64,000 nt of DNA from AM-1111 sp046302135 (GCA_046302135.1 JBKCIQ010000094.1:1-64000); one strand, 5' to 3'; positions 53,271-62,455 are shown, counted from the stretch's first letter. Made by a program: numbers and translations. The notes: generated by a model not told the origin, from the sequence alone.

Positions 53271-53822
53271 ATGAAAAAAACATTATTTACATTTTCAGTA
53301 ATACTATTTAGTAATTATTTATTTGCCCAGAATGAAGTGACACAAAAGGATTCAATTAATGGAGAAGCCATGAACCGAATGTTAAATGTTATGGAGAGAA
53401 CTGAGTACCTACTTCACAAGTTTACAAAAGAGGAGCGAGAAAAATGTGAAAATGTGGTGGAAACATTTCTAAATGGGAAAAATAAAAAACTAGAAGATCT
53501 CTTTGAAAATAATATAGAATTTTTCGCATGGGATTCACATGAAGTGTACCAAGATTATCTGTTATTTAAGTCAAAAAAAGAATTTTCACGCTACATTATT
53601 AAGGTCATAAGACCAAAACTTAAAATACCTGGAATAAAATACAAGATATTTGTTAATCTTAAAAATCTCGAAATCGAACAAAATTATTCCAAAGTAAAGG
53701 TAAGAGTTGAGTTAAAATCTAATACTTGTAATGGTATAAGCAATGCAGTTTGGGTGTTGCTCGATGAAAATTTTAAGATCATTAGCCTAAGTGTAAATAA
53801 AAGTGATGAAAATTTGGAATAA
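53271..53822 (+). CDS. Small secreted protein of unknown function
   Basis: A 183-residue exported protein; signal peptide KKTLFTFSVILFSNYLFAQ. The mature part (about 163 residues) is charged with one cysteine. TKEEREKCENVVETFLNG and DNNIEFFAWDSHEVYQDYLLF-like segments alternate with beta strands (KVKVRVELKS, VWVLLDENFKIISL). The order helix, helix, then strands ending in an exposed strand suggests an NTF2/SnoaL-like fold, but this is only a guess. No family is recognised. It precedes another small secreted protein on the same strand by 89 nt. Confidence 0.7.
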   Translation: MKKTLFTFSVILFSNYLFAQNEVTQKDSINGEAMNRMLNVMERTEYLLHKFTKEEREKCENVVETFLNGKNKKLEDLFENNIEFFAWDSHEVYQDYLLFKSKKEFSRYIIKVIRPKLKIPGIKYKIFVNLKNLEIEQNYSKVKVRVELKSNTCNGISNAVWVLLDENFKIISLSVNKSDENLE

Positions 53823-53911
53823 TTTTTGAAAATAATTGCAGAAAAATTGAACAATACAATAAATTTGAGGCAACACAATAATTATATACTAATAATTAAA
53901 AATGTAAATTT

Positions 53912-54298
53912 ATGAAACAGCTTCGCTATCTTCCAATTGTTTTAATTTTAACTCTTAGTAATAGGTTTTTTTGTCAGAGCCACAAAGGCAAATGTGGACT
54001 TGAAATTGAAAAAGCCTACACTCAAAATGTTTTAGGTAAAAGCGTAGGTTATTATGTAGAATTTAAAAACAATGCAGGTCAGGACGTTGATGCAATAGAA
54101 TGGAAAGCTAAATTTTATAACAATTTTGGTGAATACAAAGGAGAAAAAGATGGGCAGTGGAGTTCCGGTAACATCATCAAGCCAATTAAACCTGGAGCAG
54201 TAACAAAAGATCTTGAAACAAACTGGATAGACGGCGCAACAAAAGTTTTTATAACCGTTAAACGTGTGCACTTAGCACAAACGGGCACTTGTAAATAA
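53912..54298 (+). CDS. Small secreted FxLYD-like protein
   Basis: A 128-residue protein with a signal peptide (LPIVLILTLSNRFFC). KSVGYYVEFKNNAGQDVDAIEWKAKF (given here only as key residues: YYVEFKN and DAIEWKAKF) and GEYKG follow. The pattern resembles FxLYD or DUF5780 beta-sandwich domains found in lipoproteins and secreted proteins. The SP ends near a cysteine (FFC), so lipidation is possible, but the lipobox is poor. Two cysteines (KCGLE, GTCK) could form a disulfide between the ends. The function is unknown. Confidence 0.68.
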   Translation: MKQLRYLPIVLILTLSNRFFCQSHKGKCGLEIEKAYTQNVLGKSVGYYVEFKNNAGQDVDAIEWKAKFYNNFGEYKGEKDGQWSSGNIIKPIKPGAVTKDLETNWIDGATKVFITVKRVHLAQTGTCK

Positions 54299-54317
54299 TT
54301 TAAAGAATAATAAAAGT

Positions 54318-55043
54318 TTAAATATTTAACCCCAAGGAATTAATTGTCAATTCTGCTGCCTGTTGCTCTGCTCGCCTTTTTGAGCCGTGTTCCGCCTTAT
54401 CATACGGAACACCATTAATTAACACCCTCACTAAGAAAATTTTATTGTGTGATGGACCGGATTCTTTCTCCAAATCGAAAACAATTTTCTTTTTATTTTG
54501 CTGACCCCAGTTCAACAACTTGCTTTTAAAATCTGTATCAGTGTTTTCAATTTCTCTCATATCCAAATGAAGCTGAAGCAATCTGCTGATAATAAATTTT
54601 TCTGCCTTGTCATATCCCAGATCTAGAAAAATTGCTCCTATCAAGGCCTCTAATGCATCCCCATACAAACTTTTAGTTTTGTTTCCTTTTAACTCGAAAG
54701 AAACAAGCTCATCCAACCCAATTTTCAACGCAAGTTGATTGAGTCTGTTTCTATTTACAATTCTTGATCGCATTTGGGTAAGAAATCCTTCTTCCTTAAA
54801 AGGATATAGTTTAAAAAGATATTCAGCTACAACTAAACCAAGTGCCGCATCACCGAGATACTCTAGTCTCTCGTTACTGTTTTTAACTCCATTTTTAATT
54901 TCAACGGAAACAGAACTATGCCTTAGTGCTTGCTGGTATATTGCAATGTTTTTAGGCTTTAAACCAATTATCCTCTGAACTGAGAGGAATAATTTTTTTT
55001 CAGATGAGGAATTTTTTTTGTTTTTATTGAAAAAACCCAGCAA
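54318..55043 (-). CDS. rnc: Ribonuclease III
   Basis: A 241-residue endonuclease for double-stranded RNA, used in rRNA and mRNA processing. The RNase III signature is NERLEYLGDAALGLV near residues 56-70, and the second metal site is GDALEALIGAIFLDLG near 128. A double-stranded-RNA-binding domain fills the last 70 residues (GVPYDKAEHGSKRRAEQQAA). The start codon is TTG; no ATG is in the frame nearby. It lies 12 nt after fabF in the classical acpP-fabF-rnc operon. Confidence 0.95.
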   Translation of the reverse strand: MLGFFNKNKKNSSSEKKLFLSVQRIIGLKPKNIAIYQQALRHSSVSVEIKNGVKNSNERLEYLGDAALGLVVAEYLFKLYPFKEEGFLTQMRSRIVNRNRLNQLALKIGLDELVSFELKGNKTKSLYGDALEALIGAIFLDLGYDKAEKFIISRLLQLHLDMREIENTDTDFKSKLLNWGQQNKKKIVFDLEKESGPSHNKIFLVRVLINGVPYDKAEHGSKRRAEQQAAELTINSLGLNI

Positions 55044-55055
55044 ATCCTTTTAGGT

Positions 55056-56309
55056 TTATTTTTCGAACTTTTTTACGATTACAGATGCATTATGGCCGCC
55101 AAAACCAAAAGTGTTGCTTAGAGCCGCGCGTACCGTTCTTGAATGAGGCTTACTAAATGTAAAATTAAGTTGGTTATCCAGTTCCGGATCATCGGTAAAA
55201 TGATTTATTGTAGGAGGAATCATATCATTTTTTACAGCCAAAATGCTCGCTATTGCTTCTATAGATCCGGCGGCCCCTAACAGATGACCAGTCATTGATT
55301 TGGTTGATGAAATATTCAATTTGTAAGCATGCTCGCCAAAAACTTTGAGTATAGCTTTTGATTCGGCAATATCTCCTAATGGTGTTGAGGTACCATGAAC
55401 GTTAATGTAATCTATTTCATCAGGATTCATTCCTGCATCCTTCAATGCAGATTTCATAACATTAGTTGCACCTAAACCTTCAGGATGAGGAGCAGTCAGG
55501 TGATGTGCATCAGCGCTCATACCTCCGCCGGCAAGTTCTGCATAAATCTTAGCACCACGAGCAAGTGCATGCTCCATTTCTTCAAGTATTATACAACCTG
55601 ATCCTTCACCCAAAACAAATCCATCTCTGTCTTTATCAAACGGCCTGGATGCAGTTTCAGGAGAATCATTTCTTGTACTGAGTGCATGCATGGAGTTGAA
55701 ACCACCAACACTTGGTTCGTTTACTGCAGCTTCAGAGCCACCGGAAACAAATGCAACAGCCTTACCCAGTCTAATATAATTCAGTGCATCAATTAATGCA
55801 TTGGTTGAAGAGGCGCAAGCTGAAACCGTGGTGAAATTCGGGCCACGAAGATTAAATCGCATTGAAATGTGTCCGGAGCAGATGTCTGCTATCATTTTCG
55901 GAATAAAAAACGGATTGAATCTAGGAGTTCCGTCGCCCTTGGCAAAATTTACACTTTCATTGAAAAAGGTTTCAAGACCACCTATGCCGGAGCCCCAAAT
56001 TACTCCAATATCATCGGGATTAAATCCTGACTCGCCAAGACCTGAATCAGCCCAGGCCTGATCTGCGGCCGCTATTCCAAAAACTGAAAACAAATCGAGC
56101 CTTTTCAGTTCCTTCTTATCAATATATTCTTCCGGGTTAAAGTTTTTCACTTCACAAGCAAATCGGGTCTTAAACTTGGACGCATCAAAACGTGTTATTG
56201 GTTTGCAACCACTTACACCATTTATTAGACCTGTCCAATAATCCTGGATACTATTTCCCAAAGGAGTAACAGATCCAAGTCCCGTAACAACTACGCGCTT
56301 AAATTGCAT
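55056..56309 (-). CDS. fabF: Beta-ketoacyl-ACP synthase II FabF
   Basis: A 417-residue elongation enzyme of type II fatty acid synthesis. It starts KRVVVTGLGSVTPLGNS. The active-site cysteine is Cys165 in VSACASSTNAL, and the two histidines are in NVHGTSTPLGD and SMTGHLLGAAG. The C-terminal strand is FGFGGHNASVIVKKF. It lies between acpP and rnc, 23 nt after the acpP stop codon. Confidence 0.97.
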   Translation of the reverse strand: MQFKRVVVTGLGSVTPLGNSIQDYWTGLINGVSGCKPITRFDASKFKTRFACEVKNFNPEEYIDKKELKRLDLFSVFGIAAADQAWADSGLGESGFNPDDIGVIWGSGIGGLETFFNESVNFAKGDGTPRFNPFFIPKMIADICSGHISMRFNLRGPNFTTVSACASSTNALIDALNYIRLGKAVAFVSGGSEAAVNEPSVGGFNSMHALSTRNDSPETASRPFDKDRDGFVLGEGSGCIILEEMEHALARGAKIYAELAGGGMSADAHHLTAPHPEGLGATNVMKSALKDAGMNPDEIDYINVHGTSTPLGDIAESKAILKVFGEHAYKLNISSTKSMTGHLLGAAGSIEAIASILAVKNDMIPPTINHFTDDPELDNQLNFTFSKPHSRTVRAALSNTFGFGGHNASVIVKKFEK

Positions 56310-56332
56310 TGTGAATGTGCTTTAACTAAGAA

Positions 56333-56569
56333 CTACTTGGCGTTAGCCTCGATGTATGAAATTGCATCTGCAACGGTAGAGATTTTCTCTGCCTGCTCAT
56401 CAGGAATCGCAATATTGAATTCTTTTTCGAATTCCATAATTAATTCTACGGTATCCAAAGAATCTGCGCCCAAATCACCAGTGAAACTTGCAGTTGGAAC
56501 TACTTCTTTCTCGTCAACTCCTAACTTGTCAACGATTATGGACTTTACTTTTGTTGAAATGTCTGACAT
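56333..56569 (-). CDS. acpP: Acyl carrier protein
   Basis: A 78-residue acidic carrier of growing fatty-acyl chains. Ser37 in GADSLDTVE receives the phosphopantetheine arm. The ATG at 56569 (SDISTKVKSII) is chosen; the GTG upstream at 56593 would overlap the -7 element. It is the first gene of acpP-fabF-rnc. Confidence 0.97.
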   Translation of the reverse strand: MSDISTKVKSIIVDKLGVDEKEVVPTASFTGDLGADSLDTVELIMEFEKEFNIAIPDEQAEKISTVADAISYIEANAK

Positions 56570-56592
56570 TTTTTGATTTTTGTTGTTAGGCA

Positions 56593-56621
56593 CAAAGATA
56601 ATTTTATAAAGATAATTACAA
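56593..56621 (-). promoter_or_regulatory. Promoter of acpP-fabF-rnc
   Basis: Minus strand TTG (56621-56619), 18 nt, TATCTTTG (56600-56593); a good Bacteroidota promoter, leader about 18 nt. Confidence 0.7.
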
Positions 56622-56788
56622 AAAAAAAGAATTTCACATGCAAAATGCGGAAAAACAATATTTTACATCAATATAAACAACAAATTAATTCCTAAAGACT
56701 AGAACTATTAGCAGAATATTGTCAATTCTTAAGGATTAAGTGCTGTGTTAAGTACGAAATGCTTTCAAAGAACCTAATAGGTATTTCT

Positions 56789-56796
56789 TAATTTTG
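56789..56796 (+). promoter_or_regulatory. -7 element of the DUF5686 gene
   Basis: TAATTTTG is an exact -7 match that contains the TTG at 56794, ruling that codon out as the translation start and favouring the ATG at 56806. Confidence 0.5.
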
Positions 56797-56805
56797 AACA
56801 AAGAG

Positions 56806-59247
56806 ATGAATAAATCCTTAAAATATTTTTTTTTGCTGGTTTGGCTAATTGGCACATCGCTTTGTGCAAACACAGTAACAATAACAGGGAAAATTACAGA
56901 TGAAAACAATACTCCTTTGTCTTTCGTTACAATATATGTAAAAGGTACTACCAACGGGGTTATGAGCAATGCGGAAGGAGAATATGTTCTTGAGGTAGAA
57001 CAAGGAAGAATTGTTGTTGTTTTTCAGCTGACAGGCTACAAGGCACACAGCGAAGAGTTGATAGCCAGCAAGAATATTAATTTAAACATACAGCTTAAAG
57101 AAGATGCTTTTCAACTCAAAGAGATAGTAATAGATCAAGGTAAAGAAGATCCTGCCTATGCGATAATAAGGTCTGCACAGAAAAGGCGGGCATTTTATCT
57201 GAATCAGGTGAACAGTTTTTCATGCGATGTTTACATTAAAGGGCTACAGCGGATAAAAAAGTATCCAAAGAAAATTCTTGGAAGAGAGATTAATCTTGAT
57301 AATATATTAGACACATCTAGTGGTATAGCATATCTGAGCGAGAGTTATTCAAAATTCTTTTTCAAAAAACCCGATAAAATAAAAGAAACCTTGATATCTT
57401 CAAAAGTAAGCGGGCGTAACAACGCTTTTACTTTTAACCAGGCCACTGACGTACTCTTTAATTTTTACGAGAACGTAATGCAGACCGGTTTTTCACAAAG
57501 AGGACTGATTTCACCAATAGCGGGTAGCAGTTTTTTAAATTACAAATATCATTTTGAAGGTTCGTTTTATGAAAACGGAGTTTGGGTTAATAAAATAAAG
57601 GTTAATCCAAAACATGAAACCGACCCATGCTTTTCGGGTTTTATTTACATATGCGACAGCACATGGCGGATATATAATCTCGAGTTATTTGTTACCAAGC
57701 AGAATCAAATCAAGTTTGTGGATACCCTCAGAATAAGCCAGATGTTTCTTCCTGTAACGGATAGCGTGTGGATGCCTTTGACAACCAAATTAAGTTTCGA
57801 TTTCAATTTTCTTGGTTTCAACGGAGACGGTTATTTCCATGGAATAAATTCTAACTATATTCTTAATCCTGTAACAGAGAAAAAATTTTTTAACGGAGAA
57901 GAATGGAAAGTTAACGAAAACGCGAACAAAAAAAACACAGCTTACTGGGATAGTTTAAGGCCAATTCCACTTACAGATGTTGAAGAAAGAGATTACCACA
58001 GAAAAGATAGTTTAAATAAAATTTGGGAATCTAAACCATACAAAGACTCATTAGATAGAAGAGCCAACCGATTTAAAATGATTAACTTTTTTCAAGGTTA
58101 CGTGTATAGAAATTCCTGGAAACAGACATATATCAGAATTTCCCCGCCAATAACCGGAGTTTTATTTAATACTGTGCAAGGCCTCAATATTTCAACGGAA
58201 ATAACATTCAATAAAAGAAATAAAGAAACAAGAAGAGAGTTTGAAATGAACCTAAATCCTTCGTATGGTTTTGCATCGCAAAAAATGTATTTATTTTCGA
58301 GCATTTATTACCTGTTTAATCCAAAAAAACTTGCTTCATTCAGTATTTCAGGCGGAAGACAACTTTCACAATTCAATCCATCAAATCCTATCTCACCATT
58401 TATAAATACAGTTTACTCCCTTGGTGATAAAAAAAATTACATGAAAGTTTACTCAAAGGATTTTTTTGAATTAAAAGTAAGAAGAGAAATAGCAAATGGA
58501 ATTTTAATAAGGTTTGGTGCAGAGTTTTCAGAGAGAACCCAACTTGGGAATCAATCATTTTTTACCTGGGCTAAGAGGGATTATGAATATGAATCCAACA
58601 GTCCGCAATTTCAATCAATTCCGGAATATTCTTTCTCTAAAAATAGAAAGACTGAGTTCAGCTTACAGATAAGATTACGGCCAGGACAAAGATATTACAG
58701 CTATCCCAATAGAAAAATTCCTATAGGTTCAAAGTTTCCTGAGTTCAATATTGGCTATAATAAAGCAATAGGGAAAGTTTTTAACTCGAGCGTAGAATAC
58801 GATGCCGTTTCTATATCTGTGTCGGACAAACTCGATTTAAAAAGATTTGGCAAGAGCCAATTCTTAATACGTGCAGGGAAATATTTTAATCAAAAAAATA
58901 TGTCTTTCATGGATTACAAACATTTCAACGGTAATCAGACATTGATTTCAAACTTCAATTTAGAAAAATTTGAACTTCTACCCTATTATAGTTATAGCAT
59001 TAATGATGCCTACATTGAAGGTTGGTTTGAGCACAATTTTTCAGGCCTAATCATGAGCAAAATTCCACTTATTAAAAAAATTCAAATTGAAGAACTTATA
59101 AATTTCCGCTATTTACAGCTGCCGGCATCTAGACCATACTTTGAGACGGGTGTTGGTTTTAAATACTTTTTGTTACGAACAGAATTTGTGTACTCACCGT
59201 CGAACCTAGGAGGGCAATACGGATTTCGCTTTGGTATACTACTATAA
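56806..59247 (+). CDS. DUF5686 outer-membrane protein with CarboxypepD-regulatory-like domain
   Basis: An 813-residue protein. The signal peptide ends near GTSLCAN. A carboxypeptidase-regulatory-like domain follows at about 25-110 (ITGKITDENNTPLSFVTIYV, GVMSNAEGEYVLEV). The rest is a DUF5686 outer-membrane barrel of about 700 residues, rich in aromatic strands, ending in GQYGFRFGILL. These proteins are widespread in Bacteroidota, are TonB-independent, and have no established function; roles in envelope assembly or lipoprotein handling have been suggested. It is not next to a SusC or TonB gene. Length is normal for the family. Confidence 0.88.
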   Translation: MNKSLKYFFLLVWLIGTSLCANTVTITGKITDENNTPLSFVTIYVKGTTNGVMSNAEGEYVLEVEQGRIVVVFQLTGYKAHSEELIASKNINLNIQLKEDAFQLKEIVIDQGKEDPAYAIIRSAQKRRAFYLNQVNSFSCDVYIKGLQRIKKYPKKILGREINLDNILDTSSGIAYLSESYSKFFFKKPDKIKETLISSKVSGRNNAFTFNQATDVLFNFYENVMQTGFSQRGLISPIAGSSFLNYKYHFEGSFYENGVWVNKIKVNPKHETDPCFSGFIYICDSTWRIYNLELFVTKQNQIKFVDTLRISQMFLPVTDSVWMPLTTKLSFDFNFLGFNGDGYFHGINSNYILNPVTEKKFFNGEEWKVNENANKKNTAYWDSLRPIPLTDVEERDYHRKDSLNKIWESKPYKDSLDRRANRFKMINFFQGYVYRNSWKQTYIRISPPITGVLFNTVQGLNISTEITFNKRNKETRREFEMNLNPSYGFASQKMYLFSSIYYLFNPKKLASFSISGGRQLSQFNPSNPISPFINTVYSLGDKKNYMKVYSKDFFELKVRREIANGILIRFGAEFSERTQLGNQSFFTWAKRDYEYESNSPQFQSIPEYSFSKNRKTEFSLQIRLRPGQRYYSYPNRKIPIGSKFPEFNIGYNKAIGKVFNSSVEYDAVSISVSDKLDLKRFGKSQFLIRAGKYFNQKNMSFMDYKHFNGNQTLISNFNLEKFELLPYYSYSINDAYIEGWFEHNFSGLIMSKIPLIKKIQIEELINFRYLQLPASRPYFETGVGFKYFLLRTEFVYSPSNLGGQYGFRFGILL

Positions 59248-59276
59248 AAATTTTACAATGATTGTGGTTATTTTCA

Positions 59277-59284
59277 TAAATTTG
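59277..59284 (+). promoter_or_regulatory. -7 element of the BCCP gene
   Basis: TAAATTTG, exact match, but only 5 nt before the ATG at 59290. RNA would start at or near the ATG, so the message would be almost leaderless. Confidence 0.35.
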
Positions 59285-59289
59285 TTACA

Positions 59290-59796
59290 ATGTATAAAAT
59301 AACCGTAAATGGTAAATTAATTGGGTCAGTAGCTACTGATATTAAAAAAGACAAAGTAATTCTGAACGGCCAGAACCTATCTGCAGAGTTTAAAAAAGAA
59401 TCCTCTGATGTGATTCAATTAAATATTGATGGTAAAATTTATGAGGGACTTGTATTGAGTTTCAATAGGGAGGAAAAAAAAGTAACCCTCAAAATAAATC
59501 AGAACAAATATCTAGTTGAACTAAAAGATAAATTTGATGAATTACTAGATAAATTAGGTTTTGATGTTAATGCTTCAAAAAAGCAAAATCAGATAAAAGC
59601 ACCAATGCCTGGATTAGTCGTTCAAATTCTTGCAAACGAAGGGGCACAAATAAAAAAAGGTGAACCATTGGTAATTCTTGAAGCCATGAAGATGGAAAAT
59701 ATATTGAAATCACCTTGTGATGCAGTAGTTAAAAAGATATTAGTTAACAAAGGAAGTTCGGTTGAAAAGAACCAATTACTCGTAGAATTTTCCTGA
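59290..59796 (+). CDS. Biotin carboxyl carrier protein subunit of an acyl-CoA carboxylase
   Basis: A 168-residue biotin-binding subunit. The last 75 residues are the biotinyl domain: APMPGLVVQIL, then LEAMKMENIL with the target Lys134, 34 residues from the end as usual. The N-terminal 90 residues form a small beta domain of the type found in propionyl- or methylcrotonyl-CoA carboxylase carriers. The carboxylase and carboxyltransferase subunits are not in the window, so which acyl-CoA is used cannot be told. It lies 10 nt upstream of cdd. Confidence 0.88.
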   Translation: MYKITVNGKLIGSVATDIKKDKVILNGQNLSAEFKKESSDVIQLNIDGKIYEGLVLSFNREEKKVTLKINQNKYLVELKDKFDELLDKLGFDVNASKKQNQIKAPMPGLVVQILANEGAQIKKGEPLVILEAMKMENILKSPCDAVVKKILVNKGSSVEKNQLLVEFS

Positions 59797-59806
59797 ATCA
59801 CAACTA

Positions 59807-60304
59807 ATGAATCCAAGAAAGATAATTTTGAATACAGAATTTGATGAATATGATTCATCTGAGCAGCTTTCTCCTTTAGAACAAAATCTCTTAAAGTGCG
59901 CTAAGGAATCAAGAGACCTTGCATACGCTCCTTATTCTAATTTTTATGTTGGTGCTGCATTACTTTTGGAAAATAACGAAATTATTTCCGGAAGCAATCA
60001 GGAGAATGCCGCTTACCCGAGTGGACTTTGTGCTGAAAGGGTAGCAATATTTTATTCTGGAGCAAAATACCCTAATGTAAAAGTTAAGTCATTAGCATTG
60101 TCATGTAATTCCAAAAACTCGGAGGTTAATAAACCACTTAGTCCATGTGGGTCGTGTAGGCAGGTGATTGCAGAAACTGAGCTCAGGCAAGGAAATAAGA
60201 TAAGAATCATCATGAGTGGAAATAGCGGTAAAATCATCGCTTGCGAGGGAGTAGAAAACCTACTACCACTTATGTTCAAAGGTGAGTTTTTAGAAAAAAA
60301 GTAA
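59807..60304 (+). CDS. cdd: Cytidine deaminase
   Basis: A 165-residue zinc enzyme that converts cytidine or deoxycytidine to uridine or deoxyuridine in pyrimidine salvage. The active site GLCAERVAIF has the zinc Cys and catalytic Glu, and SPCGSCRQVIAE holds the other two zinc cysteines. YSNFYVGAALLL binds the substrate. The length and motif form correspond to the small tetrameric class. Confidence 0.95.
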   Translation: MNPRKIILNTEFDEYDSSEQLSPLEQNLLKCAKESRDLAYAPYSNFYVGAALLLENNEIISGSNQENAAYPSGLCAERVAIFYSGAKYPNVKVKSLALSCNSKNSEVNKPLSPCGSCRQVIAETELRQGNKIRIIMSGNSGKIIACEGVENLLPLMFKGEFLEKK

Positions 60305-60337
60305 CAGCCACTCAACTCTTATTTTTTTTCAAATCCC

Positions 60338-60760
60338 CTAACTCTTCTTGAAAATATTCATCATACTGAAAATATTGCTGTTTCTGTCATTGTCTTCCCT
60401 TATTCGTTTTTGAATTGAAATGGCAAGAGTAACATAATGTTCAAGTCCAAGGTCATTCAGAAAAGTAATAGCTTTTTCGTCACCATTTATAATATTGGCC
60501 ATTGCGGCGCTAACATAAAACTTATTTTTCATGAGAAATTTGAAAGCTTCTTGATCATCCCAAATGGCATTTACAAATGCGGCCAATTCGAATTTCTGAG
60601 ATCGCATAAGAAAACCAAATGCCTTCTGATCGCCTCGAATTGCATCCAAAGTTGCTAATAATTCCAGCAACTTCATTTCAATCAAATAATTATACCCTTC
60701 AGCTTTCTCCTGAACATGAAGGTTAAACATCTGAATAGTTTCTTTTGAATAATTTTTCAA
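60338..60760 (-). CDS. Helical-repeat protein of unknown function
   Basis: I do not recognise this 140-residue cytoplasmic protein. It is made of three to four imperfect repeats of about 25 residues: LLATLDAIRGDQKAFGFLM, LAAFVNAIWDDQEAFKFLM and SAAMANIINGDEKAITFL. Each has an alanine-rich helix, a GD or DD turn and a second helix ending FL. This is the look of an alpha-solenoid protein-binding scaffold. The start is TTG at 60760; an ATG at 60730 is an alternative that loses ten residues only. It stands alone, convergent with cdd. Confidence 0.65.
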   Translation of the reverse strand: MKNYSKETIQMFNLHVQEKAEGYNYLIEMKLLELLATLDAIRGDQKAFGFLMRSQKFELAAFVNAIWDDQEAFKFLMKNKFYVSAAMANIINGDEKAITFLNDLGLEHYVTLAISIQKRIREDNDRNSNIFSMMNIFKKS

Positions 60761-60861
60761 TTAAAGACCTTATTAAATCCGAAAATATAAATCCTATTTA
60801 AAAACTAAAACTAAGCAATGTTATGAATACTTCGAAAAATAAAAAACAAATTTTCATTTTT

Positions 60862-60893
60862 TTGCAGTACAGTAAAATCTTTTTTTAAATTTG
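60862..60893 (+). promoter_or_regulatory. Promoter of the DUF1573 gene trio
   Basis: TTG at 60862-60864, 21 nt, then TAAATTTG at 60886-60893, a full promoter match. The leader to the ATG at 60960 is about 60 nt. Confidence 0.65.
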
Positions 60894-60959
60894 TATTAAG
60901 GAACTTTTATTGGTTCATTTGGCACAGTTTATGATAATCTAAACTAAAAAATCAGAAAA

Positions 60960-61433
60960 ATGAGAAAATGTCTTTTGATAGCAGCTCTAGCTCTAAGCTT
61001 TATCGGATTCGCGCAAAACAAGGAAAACAATGGTGCAAATCCTATCGTCAGCTCAACCAGCAATGCAGAAATCAAGTTTGACAAAACCACACACGATTTT
61101 GGTACAGTTAAATACGGTGGTAATGGCGATTGCGAATTTAAATTCACTAATACAGGAAAAGAGCCGTTGATACTTAGTAACTGTCAAGGTAGTTGCGGTT
61201 GTACAGTTCCAACATGTCCAAAGGAGCCAATACTACCCGGTAAAACCGGTGTAATAAAAGTTCATTACGATACAAAGCGACCTGGTCCAATCAATAAGCA
61301 AGTTACGGTTCAGTCAAATGCAAAATCTGGTCAACAGATCCTTAAAATCACCGGTTCAGTTGAACCTCAACCTGTAGAAGAACCATTCCCTACAGAGAAG
61401 AAAAACAACGGCGGAACGCCAATTGAAAAATAA
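60960..61433 (+). CDS. DUF1573 domain protein 1
   Basis: A 157-residue exported protein: signal peptide RKCLLIAALALSFIGFAQ, then one DUF1573 domain, an Ig-like beta-sandwich. The marks are HDFGTVKYGGNGDCEFKFTN, GSCGCTVPTCPKEP with closely spaced cysteines, and GVIKVHYDTKRPGPINKQV. The tail is hydrophilic. The domain occurs in many Bacteroidota secreted proteins, of no settled function. It is the first of three in a row; the second is 34 nt further. Confidence 0.88.
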   Translation: MRKCLLIAALALSFIGFAQNKENNGANPIVSSTSNAEIKFDKTTHDFGTVKYGGNGDCEFKFTNTGKEPLILSNCQGSCGCTVPTCPKEPILPGKTGVIKVHYDTKRPGPINKQVTVQSNAKSGQQILKITGSVEPQPVEEPFPTEKKNNGGTPIEK

Positions 61434-61467
61434 TCAATAAATCAACCATAAAAATTAAAAAATCACA

Positions 61468-61926
61468 ATGAAAAAATCAATCTTTTCCATCACGCTAATG
61501 TTCCTCATGTTTGTTTTTACACAAAACATAAATGCACAGGAAACAGCAACCCCTTCAATCGATCCAAATGCTCCTGAAATTACTTTTGACAGTGAGACAG
61601 TAGATTACGGAACAATAGAATATGATTCAGATGGGTTTAGAGAATTTAAATTTAAAAATACGGGTAAAACACCATTGATAATACAGAATGTACAAGGTCA
61701 GTGTGGTTGTACAACCACCATCGAAAATGGAAAGAAAGGTTGGCCTGAAGGTCCGATTGCTCCGGGGCAAAAGGGTGTTATCCGTGTGAAATATGACACC
61801 AAAAGAACAGGACCATTTGACAAGAAAGTTACCGTAACCTCAAACGCTAAAACAGCAAGTAAGGTTGTAACTATTAAAGGAACTATTAAAGCTGCTCCAA
61901 CAAATAACGGTGCAGGAGGTAAATAA
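61468..61926 (+). CDS. DUF1573 domain protein 2
   Basis: A 152-residue exported protein, signal peptide then one DUF1573 domain: VDYGTIEYDSDGFREFKFKN, QGQCGCTTTIENGKKGWPEGP, GVIRVKYDTKRTGPFDKKV. It is the closest relative of the preceding protein (shared CGCT, YDTKR, GP.DKKVTV), so the pair arose by tandem duplication. A terminator follows. Confidence 0.88.
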   Translation: MKKSIFSITLMFLMFVFTQNINAQETATPSIDPNAPEITFDSETVDYGTIEYDSDGFREFKFKNTGKTPLIIQNVQGQCGCTTTIENGKKGWPEGPIAPGQKGVIRVKYDTKRTGPFDKKVTVTSNAKTASKVVTIKGTIKAAPTNNGAGGK

Positions 61927-61956
61927 TAAATTATCGTACTTATTAGCAATAAACAT

Positions 61957-61991
61957 GAACCGCGGCAGAAAATGTTGCGGTTCGTTTTTTT
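61957..61991 (+). terminator. Terminator after DUF1573 gene 2
   Basis: GAACCGCGGCA, loop GAAAA, TGTTGCGGTTC: 11 pairs including two G-T, followed by seven T. It separates genes 1-2 from gene 3. Confidence 0.85.
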
Positions 61992-62012
61992 AACCCCGAA
62001 AAACCGATTAAA

Positions 62013-62393
62013 ATGAGAATAATCCTAATTATTTCAGCAACACTAATTTTTAATATTACTTTTTCTCAAAAAATCGTTTTCGAATCCACTAAACACAATT
62101 TCGGATATCTTCAGAAGGGAGAAATTGATACTATGGTCTATAAATTTAAAAATGAGGGCGACTCTCCATTAGTGATTTCCAGTACAAAGGTAGAGTGCAG
62201 CTGCACCAAGGTTGAGTTTCCAACGGACCCAATCGCCCCAGGCTCGGGCGGTGAGTTTAAAGTTATTTTTGATTCTAAAGGGGCCATAGGGTATCAAGAC
62301 AGGGCCGTAACAATAATTTCTAATTCTAAAAAGGGAGATTCAAAAATACATTTCAAAGGAGACGTAATTGCAAAGAAAAAGATGGGCTTTTAG
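62013..62393 (+). CDS. DUF1573 domain protein 3
   Basis: A 126-residue exported protein, signal peptide IILIISATLIFNITFSQ, then a DUF1573 domain: HNFGYLQKGEIDTMVYKFKN, VECSCTKVEF, SGGEFKVIFDSKG. It is more divergent than the first two (CSCT in place of CGCT) and lies beyond their terminator. It would be transcribed separately or by read-through, and is followed by the aminotransferase gene. Confidence 0.85.
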   Translation: MRIILIISATLIFNITFSQKIVFESTKHNFGYLQKGEIDTMVYKFKNEGDSPLVISSTKVECSCTKVEFPTDPIAPGSGGEFKVIFDSKGAIGYQDRAVTIISNSKKGDSKIHFKGDVIAKKKMGF

Positions 62394-62455
62394 TCCAATT
62401 GTGTATTAATAGTTAGATTTCTTTTTTCGATATTTGCGCCTGGAATAAAAAAATT

